DNA of 64,000 nt from a virus, in the IMG/VR virus record IMGVR_UViG_3300017739_000004, positions 38,949-102,948 of that record; one strand, given 5' to 3'. Shown here in pieces: positions 57,560-64,000 of the stretch; within the stretch, counting starts at the first letter, position 1; each line of letters starts with the position of its first letter. Below the pieces are notes generated by a model. That model was given only the letters and a program-made list of their open reading frames with translations, was not told the DNA's origin and made no database searches. Position numbers and translations under genes: made by a program.

Positions 57560-58522
57560 ATGGCAAAACCGAATAGTAAAGATACATTCAAAGATTATTG
57601 TTTGAGGCAACTCGGTGCACCGGTTATAGAAATCAATGTTGATGATGACCAATTAGACGATCGAGTAGATGAAGCTTTACAATATTATCAAGAATATCAT
57701 ACTGACGGTACTGAAAGGTTTTTCTTAAAACATAAATCTACTGGTTCTGTCTTAGCGTTTACCGGTTTATCTGGTACATTTGTTGTGAATGAAGAAGTGA
57801 CAGGTAATACATCTGGAGCTAAGATGATTGTCGATTCTATTGTAGGTTCGACTTTAGTATATAAAGTTTTAGGTGACCCTAATGTTGCTTTCCAAGCAAA
57901 TGAAACAATCACTGGTGGTACCTCTAGTGCAACGGCACAAATTAGTAGTATCACAATTGGTGATTTTGAAAATGGATATATTCCTATTAATGATCTTATT
58001 ACTCAGGTAGTACAAGTATTACCAATAAGAGATTCGGTAAGTTCAAACGATATGTTTGATGTTAGGTATCAAATACATTTACATGACATTTATAATATGG
58101 GCTTCATGGGAAGTCTAGCAGAATACGTTATGAGTATGCAATATCTTGATATGTTAGATAATGTAATTGACTCAGATGAAAAACAAATAGGATTTGAAAG
58201 ACACACAAACAGACTAAATATCTTTATGGATTGGGGTGAAGAAATAAGTATTGGTGATTTTATTGTAGTAGAATGCTACAGAATTATTGATCCAGATACT
58301 TTTACCGATGTCTATAATGATTATTATTTAAAGAAATATGCGACAGCTTTAATCAAAAAACAATGGGGACAAAACCTAATTAAATTTGAAGGTATGCAAA
58401 TGCCAGGTGGTGTCACCTTTAATGGCAGACAGATATATGATGATGCGATCGCTGATATTGAAAAGCTTGAAGAAGAAATGCGACTTAATTGGGAGGACCC
58501 AGTCGATTTTTATACAGGATAA
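57560..58522 (+). CDS. 13: gp13-like neck protein with beta insert
   Basis: 320 residues (T4 gp13: 309). The start SKDTFKDYCLRQLGAPVIEI, NVDDDQLDDRVDEALQYYQE and YHTDGTER is the standard gp13 N-terminus. At about residues 68-133 lies an inserted beta module with TFVVNEEVTGNTSGAKMIVD and ANETITGGTSSATAQISS, absent from T4. The core resumes at YIPINDLITQVVQVLPIRDS with NMFDVRYQ-like SNDMFDVRYQIHLHDIYN and FIVVECYRIIDPD, and KKYATALIKKQWGQNLIKFE near the end. gp13 and gp14 form the neck that joins head to tail. Confidence 0.92.
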   Translation: MAKPNSKDTFKDYCLRQLGAPVIEINVDDDQLDDRVDEALQYYQEYHTDGTERFFLKHKSTGSVLAFTGLSGTFVVNEEVTGNTSGAKMIVDSIVGSTLVYKVLGDPNVAFQANETITGGTSSATAQISSITIGDFENGYIPINDLITQVVQVLPIRDSVSSNDMFDVRYQIHLHDIYNMGFMGSLAEYVMSMQYLDMLDNVIDSDEKQIGFERHTNRLNIFMDWGEEISIGDFIVVECYRIIDPDTFTDVYNDYYLKKYATALIKKQWGQNLIKFEGMQMPGGVTFNGRQIYDDAIADIEKLEEEMRLNWEDPVDFYTG

Positions 58523-58525
58523 TAT

Positions 58526-59443
58526 ATGCCAAGAAATGTTTATTTTTCACAGGCCGTAAAATCTGAACAGAATCTGTTCGAGGACCTGGTAATTGAATCA
58601 CTTAAAATATATGGACAAGATGTCTATTATATTCCTCGTACACTTGTAAACAGAGATAATATATTAGGTGAAGATGCAGCGTCTAAGTTTGATGATGCGT
58701 ATATTATTGAAATGTATATTGAAAATGTTGATGGGTTTGAAGGCTCAGGTGATCTATATTCTAAGTTTGGTTTAGAGATGCGAGACGAAGTCACTTTCGT
58801 TGTATCAAGAAGAATGTGGAATCAATCAATTGGTAAATTCAGTTCTAATGGTTTTAATCCTAGACCTCAAGAAGGTGATCTAATATTCTTACCACTATCT
58901 AATACATTTTTTGAAATATCTTATGTAGAGGACGAGGATCCATTTTATCAATTATCAAAATTACCAACATATAAACTTAAGTGTAATCAATTTGAATATA
59001 GTGATGAAGCATTTGATACGGGCATCTCAGTTATTGATGATGAAATATCAGAAACATCATTTAAAGTCACAATGGATGTTTCAACTACAAATACACAATT
59101 CCCAGAAGTCGGAGAGATTGTAAGACAGACTGTTGGTACAGGTATACAAGTATTTGGTGAAGTCGTAGAAAGAACAAAAACATCAGCCACAAATGGTCAA
59201 TTAAAAATACAAAACGTTGGAGTCACTGGCTCTAATGATGCTAAGGATTTCTTAGTAGATGCAACAAAACCATTAGTAGGTGATACATCAACAATCAGTG
59301 TCACTATAACAAAAATATATGGATTATTAGATACAACTGGTGAAGCCTTTATAGATGACCCACAAGCAGAAAATATTACTTATGAGGCATTTGAATCTGG
59401 CTTTATGGATTTCAGTGAAACTAATCCATTTGGAGAACCATAA
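58526..59443 (+). CDS. 14: gp14-like neck protein
   Basis: 305 residues (T4 gp14: 256). Clear signs: PRNVYFSQAVKSEQNLFEDL, VYYIPRTLVNRDNILGEDAA, KFGLEMRDEVTFVVSRRMWN and RPQEGDLIFLPLSNTFFEIS. From about 180 to 260 it holds a module (EVGEIVRQTVGTGIQVFGEV, TSATNGQLKIQNVG) not seen in T4 and like the other beta inserts of this phage. The end is acidic (DDPQAENITYEAFESGF). The stop overlaps the gp15 ATG. Confidence 0.92.
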   Translation: MPRNVYFSQAVKSEQNLFEDLVIESLKIYGQDVYYIPRTLVNRDNILGEDAASKFDDAYIIEMYIENVDGFEGSGDLYSKFGLEMRDEVTFVVSRRMWNQSIGKFSSNGFNPRPQEGDLIFLPLSNTFFEISYVEDEDPFYQLSKLPTYKLKCNQFEYSDEAFDTGISVIDDEISETSFKVTMDVSTTNTQFPEVGEIVRQTVGTGIQVFGEVVERTKTSATNGQLKIQNVGVTGSNDAKDFLVDATKPLVGDTSTISVTITKIYGLLDTTGEAFIDDPQAENITYEAFESGFMDFSETNPFGEP

Positions 59444-60198
59444 TGTTTGGAGATCATTTTTATCATGCAACAATGCGAAAATCCGTAGCGGTTTTTGGTA
59501 CACTATTTAATAATTTAAAAGTAATAAGACAAGCTTCAGGCGGCGGTGTCTTAAATCAGGTTAGAGTGCCTCTAGCATATGGTCCTAAGCAAAAATTCTT
59601 AGCTAGACTAGATGCAGAAGTTGGCCGAGATAATCCAATTGCTATTAAATTACCAAGGATGGCTTTTGAAATTACAAGTTTAAGCTTAGATGCTTCTGCT
59701 AAATTAAATAGAAGAAATCAAATAGCAGAAGATAATGTTAGTGATGTCACTAAAAAGAAAGTAATTAAACATTTTACTGCATACGATATTGGTATGGGAT
59801 TATCTATCATGGTTAAAAATCAAGATGATGGATTACAAATACTAGAACAAATTTTACCTTTCTTTCAACCAGAATATTCAGTCACAATAAAACCTGTTGA
59901 TGACTTTAATCATAAACAAGATGTTCAGGTTATATTACAAGACGTCAGTATAGAAGATAATTATGAAGGTGACTTTTCTGAAAGAAGAGTTTTAATATAT
60001 AACCTTAACTTTATAATGAAGATGAAGTTCTATGGACCTACAGGTGATTCAAAACTTATTAGAGAAGTTAAACTTGATTTCAAAGAGAAAGATAATATTA
60101 CAAGAAAGTTTGAGGATATGGATTTTACAATTAATCCAACAAGTGCAGGTGAAAACGATTCACATACGGTGGTCGTGACTATTACAGAAGGTAGCTAA
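59443..60198 (+). CDS. 15: gp15-like tail sheath stabiliser / tail completion protein
   Basis: 251 residues (T4 gp15: 272). The start FGDHFYHATMRKSVAVFGTL, FNNLKVIRQ, QVRVPLAYGPKQKFLARLDA and IKLPRMAFEITSLSLDASAK are strong family marks. The C-terminus has VQVILQDVSIEDNYEGDFSE. gp15 caps the finished tail and binds the last sheath ring and the neck. It has no inserts and is the most T4-like of the neck genes. Stop and start overlap at both ends. Confidence 0.93.
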   Translation: MFGDHFYHATMRKSVAVFGTLFNNLKVIRQASGGGVLNQVRVPLAYGPKQKFLARLDAEVGRDNPIAIKLPRMAFEITSLSLDASAKLNRRNQIAEDNVSDVTKKKVIKHFTAYDIGMGLSIMVKNQDDGLQILEQILPFFQPEYSVTIKPVDDFNHKQDVQVILQDVSIEDNYEGDFSERRVLIYNLNFIMKMKFYGPTGDSKLIREVKLDFKEKDNITRKFEDMDFTINPTSAGENDSHTVVVTITEGS

Positions 60199-60602
60199 TG
60201 AGTAAAGAAAAGATTATGAAAAATTTAGAAAAGAATGCGCCTGCTATAAAACAAGACAGACCCATCTCTGTAAATAAAGATGTAAAAGATGATTATGATT
60301 TTTCTAGGAGAACGTATAAAGATTTAATTACGGTCGGTACTAGGTCCTTGGATGTTTTGGCTGAACTCGCACGCGAGAGCGAGCACCCGCGAGCCTTCGA
60401 AGTTTTATCAAAAAGTATCAAAGATATAGGAGATACTACTGAAAAACTAATGAAACTTCAGAAAGATAAAGAAGATTTAAAGAGAGTTCAAGATACAGCT
60501 AAAAAGATTACTAATAATAATGTATTCGTTGGTAGCACAACCGACTTACAAAGAATGTTATTAGACAAGGATAATGTGATAGATGCAAAGAGTAAAGAAT
60601 AA
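60198..60602 (+). CDS. 16: gp16-like terminase small subunit
   Basis: 134 residues (T4 gp16: 164). The core is DYDFSRRTYKDLITVGTRSL, DVLAELARESEHPRAFEVLS and KSIKDIGDTTEKLMKLQKDK, a helical hairpin that makes the oligomeric ring in T4-like phages. It recognises DNA for packaging and stimulates gp17. The codons for LARESEHPRAF are strikingly GC-rich (see the separate entry). It overlaps gp17 by 20 bases. Confidence 0.92.
   Translation: MSKEKIMKNLEKNAPAIKQDRPISVNKDVKDDYDFSRRTYKDLITVGTRSLDVLAELARESEHPRAFEVLSKSIKDIGDTTEKLMKLQKDKEDLKRVQDTAKKITNNNVFVGSTTDLQRMLLDKDNVIDAKSKE
60366..60400 (+). other. GC-rich patch in gp16, pac-site candidate
   Basis: 35 bases with 25 G or C (71%) in a genome of roughly one third GC. 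It has three GCGAG copies (in CGCGAGAGCGAGCACCCGCG). It encodes a conserved protein stretch but uses codons (CGC, GAG, AGC, CCG, CGA, GCC, TTC) rarely used elsewhere here, so the DNA itself seems to be under selection. T4 gene 16 has been proposed to hold a pac-like sequence, which makes this the natural candidate; function is inferred. Confidence 0.5.
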
Positions 60603-62199
60603 CGAATTTGGATATTTAGGAAATCCCTCCGTAAAACGTGATGGGGTTGAGGCTTCTTTTACAAAAGAAGAAGTTAAAGAATATGCTAAGTGCATGAAAG
60701 ACCCTGTCTATTTTGCAAAAAAGTATATTAAGATTATATCACTAGATGAAGGTTTAGTACCTTTTGAAATGTACCCATATCAAAAAAAGATGTTTAAACA
60801 TTTCAATGATAATAGATTTAGTATTGTTTTAGCATGTAGACAATCGGGTAAATCTATATCATCAGTTGTTTATCTCTTATGGTATGCAGTCTTTCACCCA
60901 GAAAAGACAATTGCTATTTTAGCAAATAAAGGTGCAGTAGCAAGAGAAATGTTAGCTCGTATTACTCTTGCCTTAGAGAATCTTCCATTCTTTTTACAAC
61001 CAGGGTGTAAAGCCTTAAATAAAGGTAGTGTTGAATTTAGTAATAATAGTAAGATCATAGCATCAGCAACTTCTGGTAATTCTATAAGAGGTTTGTCTAT
61101 TAATTTATTATTCTTAGATGAGTTTGCCTTTGTAGAAAATGATGCGCAGTTCTATACATCAACATATCCAGTTGTTACGGCTGGTAAAGATACACAGATT
61201 ATAATTTGTTCTACAGCGAATGGTATAGGTAATATCTATCATAAACTATGGGAAGGAGCCGTACAAGATACTAACGAATTCAAACCATTTAGAGTTGATT
61301 GGTGGGATGTACCAGGAAGAAATAAAACTTGGAAAAAGCAAACAGTAGCGAATACTTCGGAATTACAGTTTGAACAAGAGTTTGGTAATACATTTCATGG
61401 AAGAGGTAATACACTGATCAGTGCAAATCATTTATTAGCACAAAAGAGTAAAGACCCTATGTGGTATAAAGAAAACGTATTTGTTTATGAAGAGCCAAAA
61501 GAGGGTCATGAGTATGTCATGACTGTAGATGTCTCAAAAGGTAAAGCACAAGACTATAGTACATTTAATATTATAGATGTGTCTGAAAAACCTTTTGAAC
61601 AAGTATGTGTATTTCGCGATAATAATATATCGCCTATGTTATTGCCAGATGTGATATATAAATATGCAAAAACATATAATGAGGCTTATGTCATTATAGA
61701 AAGTAACGATCAAGGGAGTGTAGTCTGTAATGGATTATATTATGAATTAGAATATGAAAACATGTTTGTTGAGTCTACAGTGAAGGCCAATGCTTTAGGG
61801 GCGACAATGACCAAAAGAGTAAAGCGAATAGGTTGTTCTACTGTAAAAGATTTAATTGAACAAAATAAAATCAAGATACATGATGCACAAACAATAGTTG
61901 AGATGAGTACCTTTGTATCAAGAGGTTCTAGTTGGATGGCACTCCCACCTAATCATGACGACCTGATGATGAATTTAGTATTATTCTCATGGTTTGTCAC
62001 AACTGATATATTTGAATCTTTAACTAATATTGATATGAAGAATATGTTGTATAAAGAAAGATTAAAAGCAATACAAGATGATATGTTACCATTTGGATTT
62101 ATAGAGGATGGCAATTCTAATAATGATAAATATATAAAAGACGAAGAAGGAAATATCTGGTTCGAGGAAAAACAATGGAAAGGTTCAACGACTTTTTAA
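60583..62199 (+). CDS. 17: gp17-like terminase large subunit
   Basis: 538 residues (T4 gp17: 610). ATPase domain: Walker A ACRQSGKS near residue 90, the Walker B plus catalytic Glu in LLFLDEFAFV, and the coupling motif ICSTANG. Nuclease domain: first Asp in YVMTVDVSKGKAQDYSTF, second acidic patch in VIIESNDQGS, third in NHDDLMMNLVL. All key residues are present. It drives DNA into the prohead and cuts at the end of each headful. Its 3' end overlaps the RimK-like gene by 25 bases, so translation of the latter may be coupled. Confidence 0.96.
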   Translation: MQRVKNNEFGYLGNPSVKRDGVEASFTKEEVKEYAKCMKDPVYFAKKYIKIISLDEGLVPFEMYPYQKKMFKHFNDNRFSIVLACRQSGKSISSVVYLLWYAVFHPEKTIAILANKGAVAREMLARITLALENLPFFLQPGCKALNKGSVEFSNNSKIIASATSGNSIRGLSINLLFLDEFAFVENDAQFYTSTYPVVTAGKDTQIIICSTANGIGNIYHKLWEGAVQDTNEFKPFRVDWWDVPGRNKTWKKQTVANTSELQFEQEFGNTFHGRGNTLISANHLLAQKSKDPMWYKENVFVYEEPKEGHEYVMTVDVSKGKAQDYSTFNIIDVSEKPFEQVCVFRDNNISPMLLPDVIYKYAKTYNEAYVIIESNDQGSVVCNGLYYELEYENMFVESTVKANALGATMTKRVKRIGCSTVKDLIEQNKIKIHDAQTIVEMSTFVSRGSSWMALPPNHDDLMMNLVLFSWFVTTDIFESLTNIDMKNMLYKERLKAIQDDMLPFGFIEDGNSNNDKYIKDEEGNIWFEEKQWKGSTTF

Positions 62200-63611
62200 C
62201 AGAAAAAGTAGATAAAAAACAAATGCAAAAATTGCATGTGGTTATTCTCGGCCTTGGTGATGAAGAAGGCACGTTTGCAGATATTGTACAAAAATTATCT
62301 AAGAAATATAATATAACACATACTATGGTAGATGTCAAGGAAGCTTACATTGCTTCTAGTGATATTGAGATTGGAGAAGTATTAATTAAAAATATAGATG
62401 GTGAAGATAAAGATGTCACAATTAATATGCATGACTCTTTAGTATTTGTAAGAGCTGGTGCAATTAAAAATCTTACATCTCAAGCATTAGTATCTACATT
62501 ACAAACAATCGGATTCTTTCTTATAAATGATTTAGAAGCTATGTTATTATGTGATAATAAAATGGCATCCACCGTTGCACTAGAAAGAAACAATATACCT
62601 GTACCAAGAACATCAATTATTAATAATATTAAGAGTGTAGAAGATGCACATAAAAAGGTTGGTGGTAAATTTCCAGTCATAATAAAAACACTAAAAGGTA
62701 CTCAAGGTATCGGTGTTTCTAAGGTAAACGATATGAGTTCATTGACATCAGTAGTTCAATCACTGTGGAAGTTTGATGCTGATCTTCTTATACAAGAATA
62801 TTTTGATTTAAAATCAGATATTAGAACTTTATTAGTTGGTAATAAAATCATAGCAAGTGCAGAAAGAAAGAAAGTAGACAAAAAAGAATTTAGAAATAAT
62901 GTACATTTAGGTGCAGAAACACTACCATATAAACTATCAGATGAAGAAAAAGAATTAGTAATCAACGCTGCAAGAACCAGTGGGGCACATTATTGTGGTG
63001 TAGATCATTGTAAAATAGGTGGCAAATATTATATCTTAGAGGTTAATGGTTCACCGGGTATTAGATCACATTTTATGGGGTATAATCCAGAAAACAATAT
63101 GGCCACAGGAAAAAAAGTTACTGATGTAGATGTATTAGAAACAGTATTATTATGGTTCAGTGATGAAGCAAATAGACGACCATTTATGAGACAAGAAGTT
63201 GGTTATATTGAAAGTATTTTATTAGATGGCTTTGATAAAAATTTAATTAGAGCAAAGTTTGATACTGGTAATTCAGCATCAGCAACTATGTTACATGTAG
63301 ATAAACTTAAAATTGAAGGTGATAAAGCTATTTGGAAAAAAAATGGTTTAACGTTTGAAAGTGAAATAGTTGATTTATCATTACCAAGAAGAGGTGGAAA
63401 AGCTTTTGACACAAGACCAGTAATAGAACATGGTATTACCTTCAATAATAAAAAATATAATATAGAAATAGGACTCACAGAAAAAGACACAGCTAGTGAA
63501 ATGTTAGTAAATAGAAAAACAATGACTAAATTAAGAGTTGCGGTCAATCCAAATAGACGATATATCGTAAGTAATTATGCAGGTCAAGATGACGATTATA
63601 GTAGAGATTAA
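62175..63611 (+). CDS. RimK-like ATP-grasp ligase fused to retropepsin-like protease domain
   Basis: 478 residues. Residues about 20-320 are an ATP-grasp ligase of the RimK type: NKMASTVALERNNIPVPRTS, FPVIIKTLKGTQGIGVSK, DIRTLLVGNKIIASAERK, EFRNNVHLGAET and YYILEVNGSPGIRSHFMG (ATP, Mg and substrate sites all present). RimK adds Glu residues to the C-terminus of ribosomal protein S6. From about 345 comes a second domain with KFDTGNSASATMLHV, then LPRRGGKAFDTRPVIEHGI and IEIGLTEKDTASEMLVNRKT, matching the retropepsin-like 'ATP-dependent zinc protease' (RimB-like) family with catalytic Asp in DTG. It lies between terminase and sheath, where T4 has no gene. The target is unknown. Confidence 0.9.
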   Translation: MERFNDFLTEKVDKKQMQKLHVVILGLGDEEGTFADIVQKLSKKYNITHTMVDVKEAYIASSDIEIGEVLIKNIDGEDKDVTINMHDSLVFVRAGAIKNLTSQALVSTLQTIGFFLINDLEAMLLCDNKMASTVALERNNIPVPRTSIINNIKSVEDAHKKVGGKFPVIIKTLKGTQGIGVSKVNDMSSLTSVVQSLWKFDADLLIQEYFDLKSDIRTLLVGNKIIASAERKKVDKKEFRNNVHLGAETLPYKLSDEEKELVINAARTSGAHYCGVDHCKIGGKYYILEVNGSPGIRSHFMGYNPENNMATGKKVTDVDVLETVLLWFSDEANRRPFMRQEVGYIESILLDGFDKNLIRAKFDTGNSASATMLHVDKLKIEGDKAIWKKNGLTFESEIVDLSLPRRGGKAFDTRPVIEHGITFNNKKYNIEIGLTEKDTASEMLVNRKTMTKLRVAVNPNRRYIVSNYAGQDDDYSRD

Positions 63612-63630
63612 GTGTTAAGAACTGCTTAAT

Positions 63631-63638
63631 TATAAATA
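63631..63638 (+). promoter_or_regulatory. T4-type late promoter for tail sheath
   Basis: An exact TATAAATA in the 89-base gap, 62 bases ahead of the gp18 ATG at 63701, which has GAGGATAAAG upstream. Nothing else is seen in the gap. Confidence 0.75.
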
Positions 63639-63700
63639 CTATTATTGAATATTCGTATTATGAAACATATTAACTAACTCAAAAAATAGAGGATAAAGCG

Positions 63701-64000
63701 ATGGCATTTCAAGTATCACCTGGCGTCAGGATAAAAGAAGTTGACGCTACCAATGTTGTTCCAGCATCATCACTATCAATCGGTGGTTTTGTAGGAGCAT
63801 TTAATTGGGGTCCGGTCGAGAAAGTCCGCCTGATAAGTTCGGAGAACAAATTAGCAGAGACTTTTTATCAACCAGACGACAATACTGCAAAATATTTTTT
63901 ACCAGCAGCTGGATTTCTAAAGTATGGAAATTCACTGAAGGTCGTTCGTGTTGTTGATTCAACAGCTAAGAACGCACACTCAGAAGGTTCTGGTTCAAAT
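63701..64000 (+). CDS. 18: gp18-like tail sheath protein (5' part, cut by window end)
   Basis: The frame is open from the ATG at 63701 to the window edge (100 codons seen). The start AFQVSPGVRIKEVDATNVVP, SIGGFVGAFNWGPVEKVRLI and FLPAAGFLKYGNSLKVVRVV is a clear contractile-tail sheath N-terminus; the equivalent strand in T4 gp18 joins neighbouring subunits. The gene follows its own late promoter. The rest, and presumably gp19, lie outside the window. Confidence 0.95.
   Translation, partial: MAFQVSPGVRIKEVDATNVVPASSLSIGGFVGAFNWGPVEKVRLISSENKLAETFYQPDDNTAKYFLPAAGFLKYGNSLKVVRVVDSTAKNAHSEGSGSN

Overview
This window is most of the late (virion) half, plus part of the early region, of a large AT-rich T4-like myovirus. 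The layout and protein style are those of marine T4-like phages, such as cyanophages and SAR11 phages. Evidence for this is the run of recognisable T4 orthologues (gp33, gp59, gp32, gp26, gp4, gp48, gp53, gp5, gp25, gp6, gp8, gp13 to gp18), the TATAAATA late promoters, a DUF4815-type baseplate protein in place of gp9/gp10, very long collagen-free fibres built of repeats, and two S74 autoprocessing fibres. No rRNA, tRNA, CRISPR or insertion sequence was seen. The host is not shown by the sequence; a marine Gram-negative bacterium is likely because the phage carries outer-membrane and periplasmic export genes.

Region 1 (1-8068, + strand) is the unusual part. Two small virion-type genes are followed by an IscU/IscA iron-sulfur pair, then from a TATAAATA late promoter at 1375 by two small membrane proteins and a curli-like gene set: CsgF, the CsgG lipoprotein pore, a first curlin, a secreted FecR-domain protein, a second curlin, and a CHASE2-class III adenylate cyclase. 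The genes overlap or abut throughout and look like one transcription unit. Together they suggest that the infected cell exports phage-encoded amyloid through a phage-encoded pore, with a linked membrane cyclase signalling branch. CsgE and CsgC are not visible.

Region 2 (8069-15191, + strand) is an early/middle region of many tiny overlapping genes of unknown function. It is served by at least five sigma70-like promoters with exact 17-base spacers, two of them preceded by arrays of a TGTGTGACA box. It ends in the T4 block 33-(small gene)-59-32 and a strong UUCG terminator.

Region 3 (15190-20276, - strand) is a tail/head assembly operon. In transcription order it holds gp4, a conserved T4-like virion protein, a gp19-family tube-like protein, gp26 with an apparent -1 programmed frameshift into a 61-codon extension, a two-TM protein and a tape-measure candidate. 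Region 4 (20326-36914, + strand) is the baseplate: gp48, gp53, gp27-like, gp5 OB domain, gp25, gp6, gp7-like, gp8 and the DUF4815 protein. Region 5 (36923-57556) holds fibres and fibre-associated proteins. Region 6 (57560-64000) is neck and packaging (gp13, 14, 15, 16, 17), then a RimK-like ATP-grasp ligase fused to a retropepsin-like protease domain, and the start of the gp18 tail sheath, cut by the window edge.

The most notable observations are the phage curli/FecR/cyclase locus, the RimK-protease fusion between terminase and sheath, the gp26 -1 frameshift, a GC-rich pac-like patch inside gp16, the paired operator arrays, and recurring beta modules inserted in otherwise unrelated neck, baseplate and fibre proteins. 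All family assignments are by reading motifs and remembered homologues; no database search was run.
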